A DNA stretch of 9,113 nucleotides from an uncultured Clostridia bacterium (GTDB taxonomy: Bacteria; Bacillota; Clostridia; Oscillospirales; Acutalibacteraceae): assembly GCA_947626485.1 (NCBI GenBank), contig CANQSG010000079.1:1-9113 (forward strand), in the 5' to 3' direction. Under the pieces are notes generated by a model, which worked only from the letters and a program-made list of their open reading frames with translations, searched no databases and was not told where the DNA came from. This document shows, in pieces, positions 1-6,381 of the stretch; the stretch's first letter is position 1; each line of letters starts with the position of its first letter. The translations under genes were made by a program, and so were the position numbers.

Positions 1-2
1 GG

Positions 3-1055
3 CGGCAGGTGCTTTCCTGTCAAGTTCTCGGCGAGATGACCGGCAACACCGGCGCGCAGACGCCCGAACACCCGGCGACGCTTTCCGGCGTCGTGCCGAA
101 AAAGCTGACGGTCTGCGGCAGGAACCTCGTCGTCAACGAGGCGGACTTCTTCGGCAAGGCGCTCCCGGTCGACGAAGGCGTCGCCGTGGATTTTACGCGG
201 TACGAGGCGGGGAGCTATTACGCCGCGCTCGTCGATACCGAGGGCGAGGTCGTCCGGGTCACCTCGGTGCAGGTCGTGAACCTGTACGGCGTGTGGCAGT
301 TCGGCGTCGGCTCGGGCGACGTCTGCGTCGTCTCGGCGGAAAAGGCGTCGGCGGCGCACCATTCCTTCCTGATCTTAAAGATCGCCGGCAGCGAGGGCAA
401 GGTCACGAAGGGGCTGCTGCTCTGCAAAAGCGACCGCGCGGTGCCCTACGAGCCCTATACCGGCTCGGTCATGCCGATCGGCGGCGGGGCGGAGCTGCGG
501 GGGATCGGCGAGGTCTGCGACAGCCTCGACCTGCTTGCAAACCGGGTGACCCGCCGCATCGGCAGCGCGGCGCTTTCGGGCGGCTTTGTCCGCACCGGGG
601 AGCACACCTTCCGCTGCGACGTTCCCGGCATCCGCCCCGGCACGAGCGCCGTCGCCTGCACCCATTTCGCCTCTGTCACCGGGGACGAGACCGGCGTCAC
701 CCTGACGACCGACGCCTTCGATTCCGCCGAGGCGATCAACGCCTGGGCGGCACAGCAGGGCGGGGCGGTCGTCCTCTATTTCGAGCGCGAGACCCCCGCC
801 GAGGAGCCCTGCGAGACCGGACTGCCGGCGCTTATACCGCCAAGCGATTATCTGACGGTTTACGCCGACGCCGGGCAGGTCGCGGTCTGCGCCCAGCTCT
901 CGCCCGAGGCGCAGCTGCGCCGCCTGTGGGACGCCGTGCACGAATTGCAATCGCTGCACGCAGGCAAGCAGGGCGCGTCCGACGCTTCCGACGAGCCCGC
1001 GCCCGACGAGGCCTTCGCGCCCGCCGGAGCGGGGCAGGCGACCGGGGAAAGCTGA
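3..1055 (+). CDS. Phage-type tail / minor structural protein, 5'-truncated by the window edge
   Basis: The frame is open from the first bases of the window to a TGA at 1053-1055, giving about 350 residues of a longer protein. The GTG at 9 has no ribosome binding site and is probably internal. Several phrases recall Firmicutes prophage tail or receptor-binding proteins: LTVCGRNL (about 105-128), PYEPYTG (444-464), the LRGIGEVCDSLDLL...RVTRRIG segment (495-563, cf. GIGDVRDELD...TRRIG) and LYFERETPAEEP (771-806, cf. the YELATP motif). The C-terminus has a short helical stretch (PEAQLRRLWDAVHELQSL) and then an Ala/Asp/Glu/Pro-rich tail with no fold I can assign. By analogy it would be a distal tail component of a prophage or phage-like particle. 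No lysis, integrase or other phage gene follows, so this looks like the edge or a remnant of such a region. Codon use matches the neighbours. The family call rests on remembered motifs, not a search. Confidence 0.7.
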   Translation, partial: RQVLSCQVLGEMTGNTGAQTPEHPATLSGVVPKKLTVCGRNLVVNEADFFGKALPVDEGVAVDFTRYEAGSYYAALVDTEGEVVRVTSVQVVNLYGVWQFGVGSGDVCVVSAEKASAAHHSFLILKIAGSEGKVTKGLLLCKSDRAVPYEPYTGSVMPIGGGAELRGIGEVCDSLDLLANRVTRRIGSAALSGGFVRTGEHTFRCDVPGIRPGTSAVACTHFASVTGDETGVTLTTDAFDSAEAINAWAAQQGGAVVLYFERETPAEEPCETGLPALIPPSDYLTVYADAGQVAVCAQLSPEAQLRRLWDAVHELQSLHAGKQGASDASDEPAPDEAFAPAGAGQATGES

Positions 1056-1134
1056 CGCATTTTTCCGGCGGCATAACGGCCAAGCCGCGGCGCATAAACT
1101 GAAAGCAGAAAACCGAAAGGAGCGGTTTGGCACG

Positions 1135-1920
1135 ATGAAATGCCTGATTATCACCGGAAAACAGTTGACGACCTTTTGCGTGCTTGCGCTGGCGCTCGCC
1201 GTGGTGCTGGTCTGCTCGGTGGGGACGTTCGCCGCCTCCGACCGCAAGGTGCCGATCTACAGCGTCGAAACGCCGTCGCGCACCGTCGCCCTCAGCTTCG
1301 ATGCCGCCTGGGGCAACGAGGACACCGCCGCCCTCATCGACATCCTCGGCCGCTACGACGTCAAGGCGACCTTCTTCGTCGTCGGCACCTGGGTCGACAA
1401 GTACCCCGATTCGGTGCGGCAGCTCGCCGACGCCGGGCACGAGATCGAGAACCACTCCGACACCCACCCCCATCTGCCGACGCTCTCGGCGGAGGAGATG
1501 ACGCATCAGATCGAAGCCTGCAACGAGAAGATCGCCCGCATCACCGGCAGCCGCCCGACCCTGCTGCGCCCGCCCTACGGCGACTATAACAACGCCGTGA
1601 TCGACACGGTGACGCAGCTCGGGATGTACCCGATCCAGTGGGACGTCGACAGTCTCGACTGGAAGGACGGCCACACGGCCGACCGCATCACGCAGGATGT
1701 GCTCAAAAAGGTGCGGAACGGCTCGATCATCCTCTTCCACAACGCGGCGGAGCACACCCCCGAGGCGCTGCCCGGCATCATTGAGGCGCTGCGCGCGCAG
1801 GGCTACACCTTCGCCCGCGTCTCGGAGCTGATCTACCGCGACAATTATCGCCTCGACCACACCGGCCGCCAAATCCCCCTCGCCGACACGTCCTCGAGCC
1901 CCACATCTTCGGCGTCCTGA
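1135..1920 (+). CDS. PdaB-like polysaccharide deacetylase (NodB domain), membrane-anchored
   Basis: This 261-residue protein has an uncleaved signal or anchor helix at about residues 11-33, so the catalytic domain should lie outside the membrane. The carbohydrate esterase 4 / NodB motifs appear in order: SFDAAWG (54-60, D56 the likely catalytic base), NHSDTH (106-111, metal ligands H107 and H111), RPPYG (145-149), WDVDSLDW (169-176) and LFH (200-202, H202). The second Asp of the usual FDD motif is Ala here, as I recall for PdaB-like sporulation proteins (FDAAWG form). The expected reaction is N- or O-deacetylation of peptidoglycan or a related glycan; in Bacillus, PdaB is needed for spore stability. 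The C-terminus is a Ser/Thr-rich tail of about 20 residues. Start chosen at ATG 1135 because AAAGGAG (1116-1122) lies 12 nt upstream. The gene begins 79 nt after the phage-like gene; no clear promoter was found between them. A terminator follows directly. Confidence 0.88.
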   Translation: MKCLIITGKQLTTFCVLALALAVVLVCSVGTFAASDRKVPIYSVETPSRTVALSFDAAWGNEDTAALIDILGRYDVKATFFVVGTWVDKYPDSVRQLADAGHEIENHSDTHPHLPTLSAEEMTHQIEACNEKIARITGSRPTLLRPPYGDYNNAVIDTVTQLGMYPIQWDVDSLDWKDGHTADRITQDVLKKVRNGSIILFHNAAEHTPEALPGIIEALRAQGYTFARVSELIYRDNYRLDHTGRQIPLADTSSSPTSSAS

Positions 1921-1925
1921 CCTCG

Positions 1926-1972
1926 GCGCAAAACGAACCCCCGTCCGTTTGGGCGGGGGTTTTGTTTTGCGC
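1926..1972. terminator. Strong hairpin terminator, probably bidirectional
   Basis: An 11-bp stem, AACCCCCGTCC (1936-1946) against GGGCGGGGGTT (1951-1961), is closed by a GTTT loop and followed by TTGTTTT. An outer stem, GCGCAAAAC (1926-1934) against GTTTTGCGC (1964-1972), extends the hairpin across a small bulge. It lies between the deacetylase stop (1920) and the minus-strand oxidoreductase stop (1983). It also has T-rich sequence on the other strand (complement of CAAAACGAA), so it could end both converging transcripts. Confidence 0.88.
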
Positions 1973-1982
1973 TGCTTTCGGG

Positions 1983-3219
1983 TTAGCCTAACCGCGCGAG
2001 GCGATAGGGGGTGTCGGGGACGGGGTCGCGTTTGAGCCAGCGGCCGGAGGTGAAGTCCGGGATGGCGACGGGGGCGCCGCCCGCCTGCACCGAGGCTTCG
2101 CTCAGGGCGCTGACCGCCATCCAGGTCGCGGCGTCGTAGACGTCGATCGGGACGGGGCCCTGCAGCCGGACGCTCTCTAAAAACGCGCCCAGCACGTGCC
2201 AGTCGATGCCGCCGTGGGGGTCCTTGCGGTTGTAATTCTTCCAGAGCGGGTGGGTGTACTCCGCCTCGTAGTCCGCCGCAGTGCTTCTGCCAGTGGAATT
2301 CTTCCTTGTTGTCCTTGCCGTCGATGTAGAGCGAATCGTTGTCCTCGGTGTACATCGCGCGGGTGCCGTGCACCGAGAACTGGCGGCTGTAATAGCGGGG
2401 CAGGGTGGTGTCGAGCGTCATCGTGATGGTCTCGCCCCGCGCGCAGCGGATGACGGTCGTGATGACGTCGCCCTGTTGGAAGGTCGCGCCGGCGAGGGGG
2501 TGGTCGGCGTCCTTGTGCTCCCGGATATAGGGCGCCATGCCCTTCGCACCCGAAGCGATGCTGTTGAGCGAGACGAGCCGGTTGCCGCGGTTGATGTCGA
2601 GCAGCTTTGCGATCGGGCCGAGCTCGTGGGTCGGGTAATTGTCGCCGTTGCGGGTCAGATAATCGCGCACGCGGTAGTGGTCGTGCTGCTCGGGGCTGTC
2701 GGCGAGCTCGCTGCGCAGGTCGTGGCGGTAGCCGCCCGCGCAGTGCGAAACCTCGCCGAAGACGCCCTGCCGCACCATGTTCGTCACCATCAGCTCGCGG
2801 CTGCCGTAGCAGCAGTTTTCAAGCAGCATGCAGGGCACGCCGGTCTCCTCCGAGGTGTGCACGAGCGTCCAGCAGTCCTCGAGGTTGTAGGCGCCGCCGA
2901 CCTCGATCCCGGCGTAAATGCCGGCGCGCATGGCCTCGCAGGCGAAGGGGATGTGGGTGACCCAGTCCGTGAAAATCAGCACGGCGTCGATGTCGAGCGA
3001 GAGCAGCTCGGCATAGACTTTCGTCGTGACGGGGGCGGGCAGCCCGTCCTTTTCCATGCGCTTGCGGGCGGCTTCGATGCGGTCGTCGTAGAGGTCGCAG
3101 ATGCCGACGATCTGCAGGCCGCCGTCGGCGCACATGGGCACGAGGACCTGGTCGAGCAGGGAATAGCCCCGCATACCGAGCCCGACAACGGCAACGCGAA
3201 CGCGAACGGTTTCTTTCAT
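1983..3219 (-). pseudogene. Gfo/Idh/MocA oxidoreductase, GH109-like, with one frameshift at about 2280
   Basis: Translation starts at ATG 3219-3217 with GGGAGG (3232-3227) 7 nt upstream. Residues 1-313 are an intact Rossmann-fold oxidoreductase: VVGLGMRG (11-18, dinucleotide binding), ENCCYGSRELMV (134-145), GGYRHDLR (162-169) and NYPTHELGP (194-202). After QKH (ending at 2281) the frame must shift by one base, as if the T opposite 2280 were extra. The second frame then gives 98 more family-like residues (AADYEAEYTHPLW, DPHGGIDWHVL, VYDAATWMAVSALSE, PDFTSGRW) to the TAA at 1985-1983. The corrected length is about 411 residues, normal for the family. YPTH and HGG-D resemble GH109 enzymes such as Elizabethkingia NagA, which uses bound NAD+ to cleave alpha-N-acetylgalactosamine; the real substrate is unknown. 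Without correction the first frame runs antisense through the deacetylase gene and ends in nonsense. It is a recent pseudogene, a sequencing error, or much less likely a recoded gene. The family is confident; the broken state is seen directly. Confidence 0.85.
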
Positions 3220-3258
3220 GATGATTCCTCCCGTGAATTCGGAATTCGCGCTTTGCGG

Positions 3259-3287
3259 TTTACAAAGTGCGGATTCTGTGGTATAAT
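3259..3287 (+). promoter_or_regulatory. Sigma-A-type promoter for the AraC-family regulator
   Basis: TTTACA (3259-3264) and a perfect TATAAT (3282-3287) are separated by 17 nt. Transcription would start near 3294, leaving a leader of about 95 nt before the regulator ATG at 3389. An inverted repeat CTTTG-N7-CAAAG (3251-3255 / 3263-3267) overlaps the -35 box and could be an operator half-site pair. Confidence 0.75.
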
Positions 3288-3296
3288 CCCATTATA
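3282..3296. repeat. 15-nt palindrome formed by two opposing -10 boxes
   Basis: TATAATCCCATTATA reads the same on both strands apart from the central CCC. Its left arm is the -10 box of the plus promoter and its right arm is the -10 box of the minus promoter, so the start point of each lies within the -10 region of the other. Confidence 0.8.
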
Positions 3297-3318
3297 GCAG
3301 AAAGAAAAACGCAATAAA
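3291..3318 (-). promoter_or_regulatory. Extended -10 promoter for the oxidoreductase, facing the regulator promoter
   Basis: On the minus strand TGC-TATAAT (3299-3291) is a perfect extended -10 element. The best-spaced -35 is weak (TTTATT, 3318-3313, 16-nt spacer), as is usual when TGn is present; a TTGAAT (3323-3318) lies too far off at 21 nt. Transcription would start near 3284, about 65 nt before the oxidoreductase ATG. Confidence 0.6.
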
Positions 3319-3388
3319 TTCAATTTTCGGTCTGTTTCTATCGTTTTTCCGTAAACTTTTCCGCAGGATTCTCGAAAGGAGGGCGCCG

Positions 3389-4258
3389 ATGGAACGCCAG
3401 CAGCCCCGGCAGGGCGCTTATATTTTAACCCCGCTGCCCCGGTATCTGACCGTGCAGTCGGTCGTTTCGTCTCTCGACGTCACCCGCCCGCGCGACTTTT
3501 ATTTCCCCGGCGAGGCGCACGATTTTTGGGAGATGGTCTACGTCGTCTCGGGCAACGCGTCGGTCTCGGCGGATTCCCGCATTTACCGCCTCTCCTGCGG
3601 CCAGATCATCTTCCACCCGCCGATGGAATTTCACCGCGTCTGGACGGCTAAGGACAGCGAGGCGCACCTGATTATCGTCGCCTTCGCCGCCGACGGCGAA
3701 GGCATGGCGCCCTTCGTCGGGCAGCAGTTCCGGCTCTCGATGGCGCAGGAATCGATGCTGCGCCGCACCGCCGGGGAGCTCAACGCCGTGCTGCACCCCG
3801 CCGCCGACGCGCCGACCGACCCCGCCGGAGCGCACCTCGCCGCCATCCACCTCGAAGAATTTCTGCTCTCGCTCCTGCAAAGCGGTCCGTCGACCGTCTC
3901 GGCGGCCTCGGAAAACGCCGCCGTCGCCTACCGCCAGATCGTCGAGACGATCCACGCGCACCTCGAGGAAAACCTCAGCGTCTCCGACCTCGCCCGGCTC
4001 TGCAACCGCAGCGTCAGCAGCCTCAACAAAGTTTTCCGCCGCTTTTCCGACCGCGGCGTCATGAAATACATGCTCGCCCTCAAAGTGCGGCGGGCGATGG
4101 AATGGCTCGACGAGGGGCTTTCAGTCGGGCAGGTCAGCGACCGGCTCGCCTTTTCCTCGCCGAATTATTTTCACGTCGTCTTCAAGCGGGAATCGGGCAT
4201 GACCCCCTCGCAGTACCGCGCCCGCGCCGAAAAATCCCTGCCCCTGCCGAAGCTCTGA
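3389..4258 (+). CDS. AraC-family transcriptional regulator with cupin sensor domain
   Basis: This 289-residue protein has the classic two-part AraC layout. Residues about 25-105 look like a cupin-type effector domain (HDFWEMVYVVSG at 44-55, then GQIIFHPPMEFHRVW at 71-85). Residues about 185-280 are the DNA-binding domain with two helix-turn-helix units: first LSVSDLARLCNRSVSSLNKVFRR (196-218), second LSVGQVSDRLAFSSPNYFHVVFKR (244-267), ending in the signature SGMTPSQYR (269-277). Length is typical. ATG 3389 is supported by AAAGGAGGG at 3375-3383. It is divergent from the GH109-like oxidoreductase with overlapping promoters, so it most likely controls that gene, and perhaps itself, in response to a sugar or related ligand. 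The ligand cannot be read from the sequence. The family is secure; the target is inferred. Confidence 0.93.
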   Translation: MERQQPRQGAYILTPLPRYLTVQSVVSSLDVTRPRDFYFPGEAHDFWEMVYVVSGNASVSADSRIYRLSCGQIIFHPPMEFHRVWTAKDSEAHLIIVAFAADGEGMAPFVGQQFRLSMAQESMLRRTAGELNAVLHPAADAPTDPAGAHLAAIHLEEFLLSLLQSGPSTVSAASENAAVAYRQIVETIHAHLEENLSVSDLARLCNRSVSSLNKVFRRFSDRGVMKYMLALKVRRAMEWLDEGLSVGQVSDRLAFSSPNYFHVVFKRESGMTPSQYRARAEKSLPLPKL

Positions 4259-4321
4259 CGGGGGAATTTTGTCGCGGCGCGCCGCATTTCGTCGAAAAGC
4301 CCTTTCGGCGGCAATTCCTTC

Positions 4322-4350
4322 TTGACACGCCGCCGGAAAACAGGTAAAAT
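4322..4350 (+). promoter_or_regulatory. Promoter of the rnj-gdpP-rplI-dnaB cluster
   Basis: A consensus TTGACA (4322-4327) and TAAAAT (4345-4350) are 17 nt apart. Transcription should start at about 4356-4358. A TATAAT at 4350-4355 is also present, but its distance from TTGACA (22 nt) is too long. This is the only strong promoter seen upstream of the four-gene cluster. Confidence 0.8.
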
Positions 4351-4355
4351 ATAAT

Positions 4356-4479
4356 GAGGTGCATATGCACCTCCCAGAACATAGCCGGCTACACCCGGCA
4401 GACCCACAAAATGAGCGGTCGGGCTGAATACCGCTCTCACATAAAATCTAAAGAAAACATCGGAGGTAATTATTACAGC
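4356..4479 (+). promoter_or_regulatory. Structured 5' leader of the ribonuclease J transcript
   Basis: The leader of about 124 nt contains three consecutive inverted repeats. The first is a perfect 18-nt palindrome, GAGGTGCATATGCACCTC (4356-4373), at the predicted transcript 5' end. The second is GCCGG/CCGGC (4384-4388 / 4395-4399, 6-nt loop). The third is GAGCGGT/ACCGCTC (4413-4419 / 4430-4436, 10-nt loop). ACCTCC (4369-4374), part of the first palindrome, is exactly complementary to the Shine-Dalgarno GGAGGT (4462-4467), so two exclusive folds are possible. I recognise no known riboswitch. Hairpins are seen in sequence; a regulatory role is inference. Confidence 0.5.
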
Positions 4480-6345
4480 ATGGCACAACAAAATAAAAAA
4501 CCGGCGCAGACGGGGAAATCCGCCGCGAAGCCGGCTTCGTCCGCCGCGAAAAAAGCGGGCGCCGATCGGGCGGGAAAAACCGCTGCCAAACGGCAGAACC
4601 GTGCCCAGAGCGCACCGCAGGAGCAGCCGGCACGCAGCCCGCGGCAGCCCCAGCGCCGCACGTCGGGATCCCGCCGCAAGGCGAACGGAAAGCCGCTGCG
4701 CATCACGCCGCTCGGCGGGCTCGACGAGATCGGGAAGAACATCACGCTCTACAGCTACGGAGACGATCTTCTTCTGGTCGACTGCGGAATGACCTTCCCC
4801 GACGAGGAAATGCCGGGGATCGATATCGTCATTCCCGATTTTTCCTACCTCGTCCGCAACAAGGATCGCATTCGCGGCCTGGTGCTGACCCACGGGCACG
4901 AGGATCACATCGGCGGCATCCCCTATCTGCTCAAGCAGTGCAACATCCCGATCTACGGCACCCGCCTGACGCTGGGGCTCGTCGAGGGCAAGCTGCGGGA
5001 GCACAAGCTGATGGGCAGCGCGAAGCTTAACGTCGTCCGCCCGGGCGACGTCATCCGCCTCGGCGCCTTTTCGGTCGAGATGATCCACGTCAACCACTCC
5101 ATTCCCGACGCCGTCGCGCTGGCGATCCGGTGCGACGCCGGGCTCGTCGTCCAGACGGGGGATTTCAAGATCGACACCACCCCCATCGACGACCAGATGA
5201 TCGACCTCGCGCGGTTCGCCGAGCTCGGCAAGGAGGGCGTGCTGGCGCTGCTTTCCGACTCGACCAACGCCGAGCGCCCCGGCTTTACGCCGTCCGAACG
5301 CATCGTCGGCGAATCCTTTTCCACCCTCTTTAAAAAGGCGGAAGGCCACCGCATCATCGTCGCGACCTTCTCCTCGAATATCCACCGCATTCAGCAGATC
5401 ATCGACGAAGCCGTCCGCTGCGGCCGGAAGGTCGCCGTCTCGGGGCGCAGCATGATCAACGTCGTCGGCATCGCGTCCGAAATGGGCTATTTAAAGGTGC
5501 CGCAGGGCGTGCTGGTCGATATCGACCTCATCAAACGCTACCCCGCCGACAAGCTCGTCATCATCACGACCGGCAGCCAGGGCGAGCCCCTTTCGGCGCT
5601 TCACCGCATGGCGTTCAGCGATCACCGCAACGTCGAAATCAGCCCCGACGACGTCATCATCATCAGCGCGACGCCTATCCCCGGCAACGAAAAAACGGTC
5701 GGCAAGGTCGTCAACGAGCTGCTCAAACGCGGCGCGAGCGTCGTCTATGAAAAAATGTACGACGTCCACGTTTCGGGACACGCCTGCCAGGGCGAGCTCA
5801 GCCTGATGCTCGGGCTCGTCCGCCCGCGCTATTTCATCCCGGTGCACGGCGAGCAGAAGCACCTCGTCAAGCACGCCGGGCTGGCGAAGCAGATGGGCAT
5901 TCCCGACGATCACATCCTCATCGCCTCGATCGGCAACGTCATCGAGCTGACGCAGGACAGCATTAAGGTCGTCGACACCGTCCCCGCCGGCCGCGTGCTG
6001 GTCGACGGGCTCGGCGTCGGCGACGTCGGCAACATCGTCCTGCGCGACCGCAAGCACCTTTCGGACGACGGCATCATCATCGTCGCCCTCTCGATCGACC
6101 ACGCGAGCGGCGAGGTCGTCTCGGGCCCCGAGGTCATCTCCCGCGGCTTTGTCTACGTCAAGGAGTCCGAGCCGCTGCTCGAGGAGGCCAACGAGGTCGT
6201 CTGCGACGTGCTCGAGCAGTGCTATCTCGCCAATATCCGCGACCACAACGCGATCAAGGGCAAAATCCGCGACGCCGTCTCCCGCTTCCTGTTCGGGCGC
6301 ACCCGCCGCAGCCCCATGATTTTGCCGATCATTCTCGACGTCTGA
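4480..6345 (+). CDS. rnj: Ribonuclease J (5'-exo/endoribonuclease, metallo-beta-lactamase/beta-CASP)
   Basis: This cytoplasmic RNase degrades and matures mRNA and rRNA from the 5' end and can cut internally. The protein has 621 residues. Residues 1-70 are a Lys/Arg/Ala/Gln/Pro-rich, probably disordered extension. The core begins at LRITPLGGLDEIGKN (73-87). Zinc motifs are THGHEDHIGG (137-146; H138, H140, D142, H143), H206 of VNHS, and D228 of GDFK. Next come DSTNAERPG (260-268), the beta-CASP segment with TFSSNIHR (296-303) and SGRSMIN (321-327), then VSGHA (431-435) and FIPVHGEQKH (452-461). A C-terminal domain ends in RRSPMILPIILDV. All catalytic residues are present. I chose ATG 4480 because GGAGGT (4462-4467) precedes it by 12 nt. 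The in-frame ATG at 4354 would overlap the promoter -10 and lacks a ribosome site. It is the first gene of the cluster, 36 nt before gdpP. J1 versus J2 cannot be decided here. Confidence 0.95.
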   Translation: MAQQNKKPAQTGKSAAKPASSAAKKAGADRAGKTAAKRQNRAQSAPQEQPARSPRQPQRRTSGSRRKANGKPLRITPLGGLDEIGKNITLYSYGDDLLLVDCGMTFPDEEMPGIDIVIPDFSYLVRNKDRIRGLVLTHGHEDHIGGIPYLLKQCNIPIYGTRLTLGLVEGKLREHKLMGSAKLNVVRPGDVIRLGAFSVEMIHVNHSIPDAVALAIRCDAGLVVQTGDFKIDTTPIDDQMIDLARFAELGKEGVLALLSDSTNAERPGFTPSERIVGESFSTLFKKAEGHRIIVATFSSNIHRIQQIIDEAVRCGRKVAVSGRSMINVVGIASEMGYLKVPQGVLVDIDLIKRYPADKLVIITTGSQGEPLSALHRMAFSDHRNVEISPDDVIIISATPIPGNEKTVGKVVNELLKRGASVVYEKMYDVHVSGHACQGELSLMLGLVRPRYFIPVHGEQKHLVKHAGLAKQMGIPDDHILIASIGNVIELTQDSIKVVDTVPAGRVLVDGLGVGDVGNIVLRDRKHLSDDGIIIVALSIDHASGEVVSGPEVISRGFVYVKESEPLLEEANEVVCDVLEQCYLANIRDHNAIKGKIRDAVSRFLFGRTRRSPMILPIILDV

Positions 6346-6367
6346 TAACGCCCGGAATTTCCGGAAA

Positions 6368-6374
6368 AGAGGTG
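6368..6374 (+). promoter_or_regulatory. Ribosome binding site that decides the gdpP start
   Basis: AGAGGTG (6368-6374) sits 7 nt before the in-frame ATT at 6382 and is the only well-placed site for a full-length GdpP. A second, perfect AGGAGGT (6407-6413) lies inside the coding sequence (Gln-Glu-Val). It is 25 nt from the first GTG (6439), too far for normal initiation. Confidence 0.55.
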
Positions 6375-6381
6375 TGGAACG

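Noticed and set aside
832..1982. Downstream half of the 795-codon minus-strand frame that begins at 3219
   Set aside because: Beyond the frameshift the translation is Arg/Pro-rich nonsense and then antisense to the deacetylase and phage gene. The real C-terminus is in the shifted frame, ending at 1983.
1981..1993. Palindrome GGTTAGCCTAACC over the oxidoreductase stop codon
   Set aside because: Only 6-nt arms with a 1-nt centre and no second copy in the window. It is probably chance.
3235..3247. Tandem GAATTC-G-GAATTC near the oxidoreductase ribosome site
   Set aside because: Two adjacent copies of a 6-nt palindrome could be an operator, but they are short, lie downstream of both promoters, and have no further copies to support them.
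2281..3297. Plus-strand open frame of 338 codons opposite the oxidoreductase
   Set aside because: It is the antisense shadow of a clear family member, rich in Val/Ala/Gly/Asp, with no motifs, and it covers the divergent promoter region.
4263..4318. GC-rich inverted repeats after the AraC-family gene (including GCGGCGCGCCGC, 4274-4285) as a terminator
   Set aside because: The palindrome has no loop and no following T run. Nearby CGAAA/TTTCG also lacks a T-tract. Read-through into rnj cannot be excluded, but no terminator is supported.
4354..4479. Upstream in-frame ATG extending ribonuclease J by 42 residues
   Set aside because: The ATG overlaps the -10 region and predicted transcript start, has no ribosome binding site, and would force the hairpin leader to be coding. 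ATG 4480 has a GGAGGT site.
6352..6364. Palindrome CCGGAATTTCCGG between rnj and gdpP as a terminator
   Set aside because: The arms are 6 nt with a 1-nt centre, or 4 bp with a 5-nt loop, and no T-tract follows. It is too weak to end transcription; at most a small processing hairpin.
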